Positions 1 to 9,633 of a stretch of DNA of 64,000 nt are shown piece by piece. Under the pieces are notes generated by a model that was not told the origin of the DNA, made no database searches, and saw nothing but the letters and a program-made list of their open reading frames with translations. Source of the DNA: Comamonas kerstersii (lineage in GTDB: Bacteria; Pseudomonadota; Gammaproteobacteria; Burkholderiales; Burkholderiaceae_C); NCBI RefSeq assembly GCF_008801935.1, contig NZ_VZOT01000005.1, positions 124,001 through 188,000 of the forward strand. Reading direction: 5' to 3'. Position 1 is the stretch's first letter, and each line of letters opens with the position of its first letter. The position numbers were made by a program, and so were the translations under genes.

Positions 1-1
1 G

Positions 2-1168
2 AAAGGAACTGCCACCACCTGTGTCCTGGCCCTGGGCGCCATGTTCCACAGCCCGGCCACGCTTGCACAGGGGCCATCCTTTCCGGTGACGGAAGCGCAG
101 CGCGCCACGGCACAGCAGGTCGCTCAGCAAGGCGTTCCCCTGTCTGCCCTCAGCCCCAACGCCCCGGACAGCTACACCGTCCGCCGTGGCGACACGCTGT
201 GGCGCATCTCCGGCCTGTTCCTGCGCCAGCCCTGGCGCTGGCCTGAGTTGTGGGGCATGAATCTGCAGGCGATTGCCAACCCGCACCTGATCTACCCCGG
301 TCAGGTGCTGTATCTGGAAAAAAATGGTGGCTATGCACGCCTGACCACCGCCCGCGGTGGCGCAACCCCCACGGTCAAGCTCAGCCCGCAGGTGCGTGGT
401 GAAAATCTCTCCGACATGGCTCTGCCCACGCTGCAGATGCACATCATCGAAGCCTTTCTGGCCGAACCACTGGTCGTAGACAGCGACACCGTCGCCAAGG
501 CGCCGCACATCCTGGCTGACAGCAATGAACGCGCCCTGGTCGCCCAGGGTGACCGCATCTACGCCCGTGGCTCAGACACCCAGCGCCTGCTGCAGGGCAC
601 AGACCAGCCACGCAGCTTCCGCATCTTCCGTGACGCCGTGGCCCTGCGCGACCCCATCACCCGCGAGGTCCTGGGCTATGAAAGCCAGTACATCGGCCAG
701 GCCGCGCTGGTCCATGGTGAAACCGAAGCACAGCTCCAGGCTGACTACCGCCCCGCTACGCTGAACGTGGTCAAGGCCAAGGAAGAAATCCGTGCAGGCG
801 ACCGTCTGCTGCCCGAGCCGCCGCGCCAGTACCTGAACTTTGTGCCCCATGCACCAGCCTCTGACATCACCGCCCACGTGGTCTCGCTGTACGGTGATAC
901 CTCGGTGCGCTATGGCACGCAGTACCAGGTGGTGGCCATCAACAAGGGCCTGCAGGATGGCGTGCAGCCCGGCATGGTGCTGGCACTGATGAGCAAGGGG
1001 GCCAAGGTGGTGGACAAGACCGACCCCAAGCGCCCAAAGATCCAGCTGCCCGATGAAGAAAACGGCCTGGCCATGGTGTTCCGCAGCTTTGACCGCGTCT
1101 CGTATGCCCTGATCATGGACATCCAGCGCGGCGTGCAGGTGGGCGACACGCTCACCAATCCCCGCTAA
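2..1168 (+). CDS. LysM peptidoglycan-binding protein (5' end outside window)
   Basis: The reading frame is open from base 2, and the first visible residues (TTCVLALGAMFHSPATLAQG) look like the tail of a secretion signal, so the true start lies upstream of the window. The first internal Met is at 41. Counting from it, residues about 44-92 form one LysM domain (SYTVRRGDTLWRIS, later NPHLIYPGQVLYL), which binds glycan chains of peptidoglycan. The remaining 280 residues have no motif I recognise but resemble the long C-terminal part of LysM proteins found next to dprA in Burkholderiales. The stop is 2 bp before dprA, so the two genes are probably co-transcribed. It is inferred to be a periplasmic cell-wall-associated protein; no catalytic domain is visible. 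Confidence 0.85.
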   Translation, partial: KGTATTCVLALGAMFHSPATLAQGPSFPVTEAQRATAQQVAQQGVPLSALSPNAPDSYTVRRGDTLWRISGLFLRQPWRWPELWGMNLQAIANPHLIYPGQVLYLEKNGGYARLTTARGGATPTVKLSPQVRGENLSDMALPTLQMHIIEAFLAEPLVVDSDTVAKAPHILADSNERALVAQGDRIYARGSDTQRLLQGTDQPRSFRIFRDAVALRDPITREVLGYESQYIGQAALVHGETEAQLQADYRPATLNVVKAKEEIRAGDRLLPEPPRQYLNFVPHAPASDITAHVVSLYGDTSVRYGTQYQVVAINKGLQDGVQPGMVLALMSKGAKVVDKTDPKRPKIQLPDEENGLAMVFRSFDRVSYALIMDIQRGVQVGDTLTNPR

Positions 1169-1170
1169 CC

Positions 1171-2349
1171 ATGGCACAGCAGCCCCTGCCTGCATGGGAG
1201 CACAACGAACTGCAGGCCTGGCTGCGCCTGGCCCTGACGCCCGGCATTGGCAATGGCACTGCCCGGCGTCTGCTGGCCCGGTTTGGCAGCGCGCCAGCCA
1301 TTTTTGAAGCCTCTGCCAGCGAACTGCACGACTGCGTCAGTGCCGCACAGGCATCGCAGCTGCAGACACTGCCCGAAGGCTTTGCCGCAACGCTGGCGCA
1401 GACCTGGCAATGGCTGCAGCATGAGGGCGACGATATCGCCCATGCCCTGATCACACTGGGTGATCCGCGCTACCCGGACAGCCTGCTGCACACGGCCGAC
1501 CCACCCCTCATGCTCTATGCCCTGGGCAGTGCGCAGCACCTGCTGCGCGCAGCTCCACTGCTGGACTGGCAGCGCAGCCTGGCCATGGTGGGATCGCGCA
1601 ATCCCACCCCACAAGGCAGTGACAACGCATTTCAGTTTGCCAAGTACCTGGCCCAGCAGGGCTGGAGCGTCGTCTCCGGCATGGCGCTGGGCATTGATGC
1701 CGCCGCACACCAGGGGGCGCTGACCGCCACGGACGCGCCGCTGCCCACTGTGGCGGTGATGGGTACGGGCATTGACCGCATCTACCCACGCCAGCACCAG
1801 CAGCTGGCGCACCAGATTGCCCGCCAGGGCCTCATCCTCAGCGAATTTCCGCTGGGCACACCCCCCATTGCCAGCAACTTTCCCAAGCGCAACCGCATCA
1901 TCTCCGGGCTGAGCTGCGGCACGCTGGTGGTGGAGGCCGCACTGGCTTCTGGCTCACTGATTACGGCACGCATGGCATCCGAGCAAGGGCGGGAAGTCTT
2001 TGCCATACCCGGCTCCATCCATGCCCCTCAGTACAAGGGCTGCCATGCACTGATACGGCAAGGCGCCAAACTGGTCGAGCAGGCCCAGGACATTCTGGAA
2101 GAGCTGATGCATCTGGCGCCTTCCACCACGCAGGATGCTGTGCGAGACACCGCCCCTGCCCCCCAGTCCGACGAGCCTGTACACCCGCTGCTGCAGGCCA
2201 TGGGCTATGACCCCGTGCATCTGGACCAGCTGTGCGCCCGCACAGGCCACAGCGCAGCTGAGCTGCAGGCCCAGCTGCTGGAGCTGGAACTCAGCGGCGA
2301 GGTCTGCCGCCTGCCCGGCGGGCTGTACCAGCGCATGGGGCAGGCATAA
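1171..2349 (+). CDS. dprA: DNA-processing protein DprA
   Basis: DprA (Smf) loads RecA onto incoming single-stranded DNA during natural transformation and protects that DNA. The 392-residue length is normal. The Rossmann-like core has GSRNP at 141-145, GMALGIDAAAH at 170-180, MGTGIDRIYP near 197-206, and NFPKRNRIISGLS with GSLITARMA near 236-269. Residues about 335-385 look like the C-terminal winged helix. The ATG lies 2 bp after the LysM stop, with no strong ribosome-binding site, which suggests translational coupling. A rho-independent hairpin follows the stop. No other competence genes are in the window, but the same DNA-repair partner, recA, lies at 23-24 kb. Confidence 0.96.
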   Translation: MAQQPLPAWEHNELQAWLRLALTPGIGNGTARRLLARFGSAPAIFEASASELHDCVSAAQASQLQTLPEGFAATLAQTWQWLQHEGDDIAHALITLGDPRYPDSLLHTADPPLMLYALGSAQHLLRAAPLLDWQRSLAMVGSRNPTPQGSDNAFQFAKYLAQQGWSVVSGMALGIDAAAHQGALTATDAPLPTVAVMGTGIDRIYPRQHQQLAHQIARQGLILSEFPLGTPPIASNFPKRNRIISGLSCGTLVVEAALASGSLITARMASEQGREVFAIPGSIHAPQYKGCHALIRQGAKLVEQAQDILEELMHLAPSTTQDAVRDTAPAPQSDEPVHPLLQAMGYDPVHLDQLCARTGHSAAELQAQLLELELSGEVCRLPGGLYQRMGQA

Positions 2350-2351
2350 AA

Positions 2352-2373
2352 AAGGGCTCCGAAAGGAGCCCTT
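2352..2373. terminator. Bidirectional terminator between dprA and secF
   Basis: Perfect 9-bp stem AAGGGCTCC / GGAGCCCTT with a GAAA tetraloop sits between two convergent genes. An A-run lies on the dprA side, so the reverse strand has a T-tail for readers of secF. Confidence 0.85.
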
Positions 2374-2395
2374 GGTACCTATTCAGAACACCGCC

Positions 2396-3346
2396 TTAAA
2401 CGACAGCGCCTGCATTCGGATCGTTGGGGTCATGCTCGGTCTTGCTGGGCTTGACCAGGTCTTCGCGCTTGACGCCCAGCCACATGACAATGGCTGCGCC
2501 CACAAAGATGGACGAGTAAATACCAAACAAGATACCAATGGTCAGCGCCAGCGAGAAGTAGTGCAGGCTGGGGCCACCAAAGAAGAACATGGACAGCACC
2601 ATGGCTTCGGTGGAAGCGTGGGTAATCACCGTGCGGCTCATGGTCGTGGTGATGGCGTGGTTGATCACCTGCTTGGTATCCATCTTGCGCTGTCGGCGGA
2701 AGGTTTCGCGGATACGGTCAAACACCACCACGGATTCATTCACCGAATAGCCCAGCACCGCCAGCACACCGGCCAGCACGGGCAGCGAGAACTCCCACTG
2801 GAAGAAGGCGAAAAATCCCAGAATGATCACCACGTCGTGGAAGTTGGCAAAAGCCGCCGCCACACCGAACTTCCACTCAAAGCGGAAGGCCAGATAGATG
2901 ATGATGCCAGCCATCACCACGGCCAGCGCCATCAGGCCTCCAGTGACCAGTTCTTCACCCACAGAAGGGCCCACAAACTCCGTACGGCGCAGTTCCACGG
3001 AAGGATCTACCTCACGCAGCGCGGCCATGACCTGCTCGCTTTGCTGGGCCGAGGTCACGCCCTGCTGCACGGGCATGCGGATCATCACGTCACGGGCCGT
3101 GCCAAAGTTCTGCACAGTCACATCGCTGTAGCCCTTAGCCTGAATGGTGCTGCGCACCTTCTCCAGGTCTGCAGGCTGGCTGTAGGACACCTCAATCACC
3201 GTACCGCCGGTGAATTCCACCGACAGATGCAGCCCCTTGGTGACCAGGAAGAACACGGCCAGCACGAACGTGACGATAGAGATCACGTTCAGCACCAGCG
3301 CGTGCTTCATAAAAGGAATGTCTTTGCGGATGCGGAAGAGTTCCAT
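2396..3346 (-). CDS. secF: Protein translocase subunit SecF
   Basis: SecF is an inner-membrane RND-type subunit that, with SecD and YajC, uses the proton gradient to pull preproteins through SecYEG. The protein is 316 residues with the N-terminal SecF signature (LSVEFTGGTVIEVSY) and six predicted membrane spans. The conserved region GYSVNESVVVFDRIRE is present. The ATG has a near-perfect ribosome-binding site (AAGGAGG, 7 bp upstream) and lies 11 bp after the secD stop, so secD and secF form one operon. The end converges on dprA. Confidence 0.97.
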   Translation of the reverse strand: MELFRIRKDIPFMKHALVLNVISIVTFVLAVFFLVTKGLHLSVEFTGGTVIEVSYSQPADLEKVRSTIQAKGYSDVTVQNFGTARDVMIRMPVQQGVTSAQQSEQVMAALREVDPSVELRRTEFVGPSVGEELVTGGLMALAVVMAGIIIYLAFRFEWKFGVAAAFANFHDVVIILGFFAFFQWEFSLPVLAGVLAVLGYSVNESVVVFDRIRETFRRQRKMDTKQVINHAITTTMSRTVITHASTEAMVLSMFFFGGPSLHYFSLALTIGILFGIYSSIFVGAAIVMWLGVKREDLVKPSKTEHDPNDPNAGAVV

Positions 3347-3357
3347 GTCTTCCTCCT

Positions 3358-5226
3358 TTACTTTGCGTTTTCAACGGCCGAGCCGTCGGGACGCCAGATC
3401 GTGCCAATCGACACGCTCTTGAGCTTCTTCTGGCGGCCATACCAGAGGTTCACCAGACCGCGCGAGAAGAACACGGCCGAGAACATGCTGGTCGCAATAC
3501 CAATGCAGTGCACCACAGCAAAGCCGCGCACAGGGCCGGAGCCAAATGCCAGCAGCGCCAGGCCCACGATCAGCGTGGTCAGGTTGGAGTCCAGGATGGT
3601 GGCCCAGGCACGGTCGTAGCCCGCGTAGATGGCCTGCTGGGGCGACATGCCAGCGCGCAGTTCCTCACGGATACGCTCGTTGATCAGCACGTTGGAGTCA
3701 ATCGCCACACCAATGGCCAGAGCCATGGCCGCAATGCCGGGCAGGGTCAGCGTGGCCTGCAGCATGGACAGAATCGCCATGAGCAACAGCACGTTCACGC
3801 CCAGTGCAATCGTGGAGAACACACCGAACAGGTGGTAGTAGATGCACATGAAGATGGCGATGACGACAAAGCCCCACACCACCGAGTCAATACCACGCTC
3901 AATGTTGTCGGCACCCAGGCTGGGGCCAATGGTGTATTCCTCAATGATTTCCATGGGCGCAGCCAGCGAGCCTGCACGCAGCAGCAGCGAGGTGTCATTG
4001 GCTTCCATGGTGGTCATGCGACCGGAAATCTGCACGCGACCGCCACCGATTTCGGAGCGGATCACAGGCGCAGTCACCACCTCACCCTTGCCCTTTTCGA
4101 ACAGGATGATGGCCATGCGCTTGTTGATGTTCTCGCGGGTGATGTCCTTGAAGATGCGCGCCCCCTTGGCATCCAGCACCAGGTTCACGGTCGGTTCCTG
4201 GGTCTGGCTGTCAAAGCCGGGCTGGGCATCGGTCAGGTTCTCGCCAGTCAGAATGACCTGCTTCTTGACGATCACAGGGTTGCCGTTGCGGTCCAGATAG
4301 CGCTCAGAGCCAAAGGGCACATTGCCCACGCCCATTTCTGCAGCGCGGCCTTCGGTGGACTCATCCACCATGCGCAGCTCCAGCGTCGCGGTACGGCCCA
4401 GAATGTCCTTGGCCTTGGCGGTGTCCTGCACGCCTGGCAGCTGCACCACAATGCGGTCCAGGCCCTGCTGCTGAATCACAGGCTCAGCCACGCCCAGTTC
4501 GTTGATACGGTTGTGCAGCGTGGTGATGTTCTGCTTGAGCGCCTGTTCCTGAATCTTGCGAACGGCCTCAGGCTTGATGGTGGCACGCAGACCGGAAGCG
4601 ATTTCCGCTACCTGCAGTTCCGGAATATTGTCAGCAATCAGATTGCGCGCGGCCTCGATGGAGGCTTCGTCACGCAGACGGATCTCAATGGTCTGGCCGT
4701 CACGGGTCACGCCGCCGTAGCGAATGCCCTTGTCGCGCATCATGGTGCGCAGGTCACCGGCCAGCGCATCGGCGCGCTTGGTCAGCGCAGCCTGCATGTC
4801 GACCTGCAGCATGAAGTGCACGCCACCGCGCAGGTCCAGGCCCAGATACATGGGGTGCGCACCCAGTGCCGTCAGCCATGCGGGCGAGCGGGACACCAGA
4901 TTCAGCGCCACGATATAGGCGGGGTCGCTGGGGTCCGTCACCAGGCTGCGTTCAATCACATCCTTGGCTTTGAGCTGTTCATCGGGCGTATTGAAACGTG
5001 CACGAACAGAGCCGTTTTCCAGACTCAGGGTGTCAGGTGACAGCGAAGCCGCCTTCAATGCGGCTTCCACGCGCGTCAGCACGTTTTCGTCGATCTTGAC
5101 GGAGGATTTGGCCGAAGACACTTGCACCGCAGGTGCTTCGCCAAAGAAATTGGGCAGGGTGTAGATCACCCCAATGAGTAGCGCGACCACAAGGATCGCG
5201 TACTTCCAGACCGGGTATCGGTTCAT
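3358..5226 (-). CDS. secD: Protein translocase subunit SecD
   Basis: SecD is the larger partner of SecF in the accessory translocase complex. It has 622 residues, with one N-terminal membrane segment (about 7-25), a large periplasmic P1 domain and five C-terminal spans. The signature GLDLRGGVHFMLQVD is near residues 128-142, and AIGVAIDSNVLINERIREE lies in the membrane domain. It is located between yajC and secF in the usual order. The ribosome-binding site is weak (GAGAG-like). No sign of damage. Confidence 0.97.
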   Translation of the reverse strand: MNRYPVWKYAILVVALLIGVIYTLPNFFGEAPAVQVSSAKSSVKIDENVLTRVEAALKAASLSPDTLSLENGSVRARFNTPDEQLKAKDVIERSLVTDPSDPAYIVALNLVSRSPAWLTALGAHPMYLGLDLRGGVHFMLQVDMQAALTKRADALAGDLRTMMRDKGIRYGGVTRDGQTIEIRLRDEASIEAARNLIADNIPELQVAEIASGLRATIKPEAVRKIQEQALKQNITTLHNRINELGVAEPVIQQQGLDRIVVQLPGVQDTAKAKDILGRTATLELRMVDESTEGRAAEMGVGNVPFGSERYLDRNGNPVIVKKQVILTGENLTDAQPGFDSQTQEPTVNLVLDAKGARIFKDITRENINKRMAIILFEKGKGEVVTAPVIRSEIGGGRVQISGRMTTMEANDTSLLLRAGSLAAPMEIIEEYTIGPSLGADNIERGIDSVVWGFVVIAIFMCIYYHLFGVFSTIALGVNVLLLMAILSMLQATLTLPGIAAMALAIGVAIDSNVLINERIREELRAGMSPQQAIYAGYDRAWATILDSNLTTLIVGLALLAFGSGPVRGFAVVHCIGIATSMFSAVFFSRGLVNLWYGRQKKLKSVSIGTIWRPDGSAVENAK

Positions 5227-5317
5227 GATCGCGCTCTATCTCTCACGCTGAAAACAGGGCGCGGCATGCCTTCTTGAAAAGCCACCGGCCCACTTCATCA
5301 GACAAGCAGGTGGACTT

Positions 5318-5647
5318 TTACTTGACCGTGCCCTTGGGCAGCACTTGCACCACAGCAGAACGCTGGATTTGCACCTTCACGCCGGAAGCGATTTCCACGA
5401 ACAGGAATTGCTCGTCCAGATCCACCACGCGACCCAGGAAACCACCAGCAGTAGCCACTTCATCCCCCTTGGCCAGGGCTTCCACCATGGCACGGTGTTC
5501 CTTCTGACGCTTCATCTGAGGACGAATCATCACGAAGTACAGCACCACGAACATCAGCACCAGAGGCAGCATGCCTGTGAGCGAACCCATCAGGCCACCT
5601 TCAGCAGCGGCGGGGGCAGTTTGGGCAAAAGCAGAAGAAATAAACAC
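5318..5647 (-). CDS. yajC: Preprotein translocase subunit YajC
   Basis: YajC is a small single-span membrane protein associated with SecDF. The 109 residues include an Ala-rich N-terminal stretch, a hydrophobic segment at about 24-42 (GMLPLVLMFVVLYFVMI) and the family motif RPQMKRQKEHRAMVEALAKGDEVATAGG. The start is GTG, preceded by TGGAG. It is the first gene of yajC-secD-secF, with about 90 bp to secD. The tgt/queA genes that often precede yajC are absent; a terminator lies just upstream instead, so the operon probably has its own promoter in 5648-5675. Confidence 0.95.
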   Translation of the reverse strand: MFISSAFAQTAPAAAEGGLMGSLTGMLPLVLMFVVLYFVMIRPQMKRQKEHRAMVEALAKGDEVATAGGFLGRVVDLDEQFLFVEIASGVKVQIQRSAVVQVLPKGTVK

Positions 5648-5674
5648 GGACGAACTCCAGTAGTGGAATGGGTC

Positions 5675-5701
5675 AAAAAAAGCAGCAGGCTCAAAGCCTG
5701 C
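5675..5701 (-). terminator. Terminator upstream of yajC
   Basis: On the minus strand, GCAGGC-TTTGA-GCCTGC is followed by TGC and a T7 run. It lies about 200 bp after the 3' end of the ferredoxin oxidoreductase gene and 28 bp before the yajC start, so it probably ends the upstream transcript. An attenuator role in the yajC leader is the alternative. The rest of 5702-5906 shows nothing else. Confidence 0.6.
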
Positions 5702-5906
5702 ACGGCGCTACAGCATAGCCGAGCGCAAGTCAATGGAACATTGTATGCGTGCCCTTGCGAGATTGCAGTGCACAAAACCTGAGACTTCTCAGTGTTTGGT
5801 CTGCCACAGTTTTATAAGGGAAATTAGCCTCTAACGCAGATGCAACAAGCGCCAGAAGCTCTATTTTTTACAGCACTGCTGGCGCTCTCATACACCCGGG
5901 GCGCGA

Positions 5907-8900
5907 TCAAGCCTGCCGCACCTGTGGTGCTTCCTCAGCCGGAGGCGCATGCCACTGTGCCAGCAACTGCTGCCACTTGCTGCGTGCCGCCTGCAGATGG
6001 CGCTCCTTGACGTGGCCATAGCCGCGAATGTCCTCGGGAATGCGTGCAATCTGCACGGCCAGCGCCAGATTGCTTGCCATCAGCCGGGGCAGCAGCCCCT
6101 CGATGCAGTCGCGGTATTCGGCAATCAGGGCACGTTCGGTCTTGCGCTCCTCGGTGCGACCGAAGGGGTCGAATGCCGTGCCTCGCAACACCTTGCCGCG
6201 CGCCAGCCACTGAAACAGCGTACGTACGCTGGCACCATAGGCTTTCTTGACCAGATGGCCGTGCGCATCGCGCGCCGCGGTGGAAGGTGGTGCCAGGTGA
6301 TGCACCAGCTTGTAGTCACCTTCGAACATCTGTGCGATCTTGGCCTGAAAGCCTGCGTCCAGATGCAGGCGAGCCACTTCGTATTCGTCCTTGTACGCCA
6401 TCAGCTTGAACAGATAACGCGCCACCGCCTCACTCAGCTGCGTGCTGCTGGGCACCACGCGGGCTTCTGCCGCCTGCACCTGCTCCACAAAGCTGCGATA
6501 GCGTGCGGCGTAAGCGGCATTCTGGTAGTCCGTCAGAAAGGCCACACGGCGCTCGACCAACTCCTGCAGGCTGGGCTTTTTCACCAGCTGAATGACCTGC
6601 GCCGTGCGGTACAGCGCCTGCACCTCCTGCAGGTTGTGGGCACAGCGGCGGCCCCATTCAAAGGCCGCGTGGTTGTTCGCCACCTGCACGCCATTGAGCT
6701 CCATGGCGCGCAGCAGGGCCGCGCGGCTGAGCGGAATGCGCCCCTTTTGCCAGGCGTAGCCCAGCATCATGGGGTTGGTGTAGATGCTGTCACCCAGCAG
6801 CTGGGTGGCCACCTGCTCGGCATCAAAACAGCCGACGGCATCCTGCCCCACCAGTGCCTGCAGCAGCTGCTGGCACTGCCCGGCGGGCGACTGCCAGTCG
6901 GGGTTGTGCACAAAGGCAGCGGTGGGTGTGCTGCTGGCGTTCAGCGCCACATAGGTACGCCCGGCCTGCATGGCTGCCAGGGTGACCTTGTTCGCGCCAA
7001 CAATGGGGTCGCAGGCAATCACCAGATCGGCTTTGCCAATATCCACCTTGGTGGTGTAGATCGCCTCCGGCGTGCTGGCAATCTGGATGTGGCTCCAGGT
7101 CGAGCCGCCCTTTTGCGCCAGGCCTGCCGCATCCTGCGTAACCACGCCCTTGCCTTCCAGGTGGGCCGCCATGCCCAGTAGCGAACCAATGGTGATTACG
7201 CCCGTGCCGCCCACACCCGCCACCACAATGCCCCACGCCTGCCGTGCCTCCGGCAGCGTGGGCTCCGGGATGGGAGGCAGCTGCGACAGATCGCCTTTTT
7301 GCTCGCGCCTGGGCTTTTTGAGCTGGCCGCCTTCCACGGTGACAAAGCTCGGGCAAAAGCCTTTGACGCAGGAAAAATCCTTGTTGCAGGTGCTCTGGTT
7401 GATACGGCGCTTGCGGCCAAACTCGGTTTCCACAGGCTCCACCGACAGGCAGTTGGACTGCACCGAGCAATCGCCACAGCCCTCACACACCAGCTCGTTG
7501 ATGACCACGGTCTTGGCGGGCGTTGCCATGGTGCCGCGCTTGCGGCGGCGGCGTTTTTCGGTGGCGCAGGTCTGGTCGTAAATGATGGCCGTGCAGCCTG
7601 CCATCTCGCGAAACTCTCGCTGGATCTGGTCCAGCTCGTCGCGGTGGTGCACCGTCACGCCGGGCGACAGGGCCACGCCCTGGTATTTCTCGGGCTCGTC
7701 CGTCACGATGACCAGCTTGCGCACGCCTTCTGCCAGCAGGCTCTGCATGATCTGCAGCACGCTGTGGCCTTCCGGGCGCTCACCCACGCGCTGGCCGCCC
7801 GTCATGGCCACGGCATCGTTGTAGAGGATTTTGTAGGTGATGTTCACCCCGGCCGCAATGCTCTGGCGAATCGCCAGCAGGCCGCTGTGAAAGTAGGTGC
7901 CATCGCCCAGGTTGGCAAACACATGCTTGTCTTTGGTAAACGGCGACTGCCCCACCCAGCTCACGCCCTCGCCGCCCATCTGCGTAAAGGTGCTGGTGGA
8001 GCGGTCCATCCACACCGTCATGTAATGGCAGCCAATGCCCGCCACCGCGCGGCTGCCTTCAGGCACACGGGTGCTGGTGTTGTGCGGGCAGCCGCTGCAA
8101 AACCACGGCGTGCGGTCACCCGTCTGCACGGTCTGCGCGCTGCTCTGGCGTTCACAGGCATCCAGCAGAGCCAGATGCTGGTCCATGCGCGCCTGCACAT
8201 CGTCGGGCACACCCAGCTTTTGCAGACGCCTGGCAATGGCGCGGGCGATCAGCGCCGGCGTCAGGTCGGCATTGGCGCGCAGCAGCCAGTCGCTGCCGCT
8301 GTGGAAGGGCTTGCCCCATTCATCGCTTTCGCTGTCTTCAAACTTGCCCACCACGGTGGGGCGCACGTCATTGCGCCAGTTGTACAGCTCTTCCTTGACC
8401 TGGTATTCGATGATCTGGCGCTTTTCTTCAACCACCAGAATTTCCTGCAGGCCACGTGCAAATGCACGCGTGATGCTGGCCTCCAGCGGCCAGACCACGT
8501 TCACCTTGTGCACGCGAATGCCAATGCGGCGGCAGGTGGCATCGTCCAGCCCCAGATCGGCCAGGGCTTGCCGCATGTCGTTATAGGCCTTGCCACTGGC
8601 CATGATGCCAAAGCGGTCCTGCGGGCCTTCGATCACGTTGTGGTTGAGCTTGTTGGCACGCACATAGGCCAGCGCCGCATACCACTTGTAGTGCATGAGG
8701 CGGGCTTCCTGCTCCAGCGGCGCATCGGGCCAGCGAATGTGCAGACCGCCCTCGGGCATCACCAAGTCTTCGGGCAACACCATCTTCACGCGGTCAGGGT
8801 CTACATAGACGCTGCTGGACGACTCCACCACCTCCTGAATCGTCTTCATGCCCGACCACAGGCCGCTGAAGCGGCTCATGGCAAAGGCATGCAGGCCCAT

Positions 8901-9476
8901 GTCCAGTATCTCCTGCACGCTGGACGGAAAGAACACCGGTGTGCCGCAGGCCTTGAAGATGTGGTCACTCTGGTGCGCTGCGGTGGAAGACTTGCTGATG
9001 TGGTCATCCCCCGCCAGCGCAATCACCCCGCCATGCTGGGCCGTGCCCGCCATATTGGCGTGCTTGAACACGTCAGAGCAGCGGTCCACCCCCGGGCCTT
9101 TGCCGTACCAGATGCCAAACACACCATCGAATTGCTTGGACTGTGGATACAGATCGAGCTGCTGCGTACCCCAGATCGCCGTGGCGGCCAGCTCTTCGTT
9201 CACGCCGGGCTGAAAGACAATGTGCTGGCTGTCCAGGTGCTGCTTCGCGGCCCAGAGTGCCTGGTCGTAGCCACCCAGCGGTGAACCACGGTAGCCGCTG
9301 ATAAAGCCTGCAGTGTTCAGGCCTTGCTGCGCATCGCGCAGGCGCTGCAGCATGGGCAGTCGTACCAGCGCCTGCACACCGCTCATAAAGGCGCGGCCGC
9401 GCTCCAGGGTGTATTTGTCATCGAGAGATACCGACTCCAGTGCCTTGCGCACGGCGTCATTCATGGGGGCGTTCAT
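5907..9476 (-). CDS. Indolepyruvate ferredoxin oxidoreductase, fused alpha/beta/gamma type
   Basis: This thiamine-diphosphate enzyme family oxidatively decarboxylates aryl-pyruvates (indolepyruvate, phenylpyruvate) to aryl-acetyl-CoA with ferredoxin as acceptor, in aromatic amino-acid breakdown. The protein is about 1,189 residues. The N-terminal half carries the pyruvate-binding and TPP domains (GGVIALAGDDHISKSST, then CSGCPHNTST and FANLGDGTYFHSG). Next comes a cysteine-rich ferredoxin-like stretch (CEGCGDCSVQSNC and CNKDFSCVKGFC), then the gamma domain (GVGGTGVITIGSLLG), then a C-terminal DUF6537-like region. I chose the ATG at 9476 because AAAGGAG lies 6 bp upstream; an ATG 10 codons earlier has no such site. 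It is divergent from an Lrp-type regulator across 157 bp, a usual arrangement for local control. Confidence 0.92.
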   Translation of the reverse strand: MNAPMNDAVRKALESVSLDDKYTLERGRAFMSGVQALVRLPMLQRLRDAQQGLNTAGFISGYRGSPLGGYDQALWAAKQHLDSQHIVFQPGVNEELAATAIWGTQQLDLYPQSKQFDGVFGIWYGKGPGVDRCSDVFKHANMAGTAQHGGVIALAGDDHISKSSTAAHQSDHIFKACGTPVFFPSSVQEILDMGLHAFAMSRFSGLWSGMKTIQEVVESSSSVYVDPDRVKMVLPEDLVMPEGGLHIRWPDAPLEQEARLMHYKWYAALAYVRANKLNHNVIEGPQDRFGIMASGKAYNDMRQALADLGLDDATCRRIGIRVHKVNVVWPLEASITRAFARGLQEILVVEEKRQIIEYQVKEELYNWRNDVRPTVVGKFEDSESDEWGKPFHSGSDWLLRANADLTPALIARAIARRLQKLGVPDDVQARMDQHLALLDACERQSSAQTVQTGDRTPWFCSGCPHNTSTRVPEGSRAVAGIGCHYMTVWMDRSTSTFTQMGGEGVSWVGQSPFTKDKHVFANLGDGTYFHSGLLAIRQSIAAGVNITYKILYNDAVAMTGGQRVGERPEGHSVLQIMQSLLAEGVRKLVIVTDEPEKYQGVALSPGVTVHHRDELDQIQREFREMAGCTAIIYDQTCATEKRRRRKRGTMATPAKTVVINELVCEGCGDCSVQSNCLSVEPVETEFGRKRRINQSTCNKDFSCVKGFCPSFVTVEGGQLKKPRREQKGDLSQLPPIPEPTLPEARQAWGIVVAGVGGTGVITIGSLLGMAAHLEGKGVVTQDAAGLAQKGGSTWSHIQIASTPEAIYTTKVDIGKADLVIACDPIVGANKVTLAAMQAGRTYVALNASSTPTAAFVHNPDWQSPAGQCQQLLQALVGQDAVGCFDAEQVATQLLGDSIYTNPMMLGYAWQKGRIPLSRAALLRAMELNGVQVANNHAAFEWGRRCAHNLQEVQALYRTAQVIQLVKKPSLQELVERRVAFLTDYQNAAYAARYRSFVEQVQAAEARVVPSSTQLSEAVARYLFKLMAYKDEYEVARLHLDAGFQAKIAQMFEGDYKLVHHLAPPSTAARDAHGHLVKKAYGASVRTLFQWLARGKVLRGTAFDPFGRTEERKTERALIAEYRDCIEGLLPRLMASNLALAVQIARIPEDIRGYGHVKERHLQAARSKWQQLLAQWHAPPAEEAPQVRQA

Positions 9477-9633
9477 CGTTGTCTCCTTTGTGCGGACCAT
9501 GCGCATGGCTGGTCTCTGTGGTTATTGGGCGATGACCCGAATCAAGTGTAGGAGCGCCCTTCAGATAGAGGATTGCTTTTTTTGCTCGCAGAACGCAGTA
9601 TTTAGCAAGATCCTTTCTCTTTTAGGGGTTAAC

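Noticed and set aside
3508..5040. Long open frame antisense to secD (510 codons)
   Set aside because: Composition (His/Gly/Gln-rich) and position are those of an antisense shadow of a conserved gene; no family match.
7299..9284. 661-codon frame antisense to the ferredoxin oxidoreductase
   Set aside because: Mirror of a GC-rich gene; no motif, no ribosome-binding site, and the opposite strand is clearly coding.
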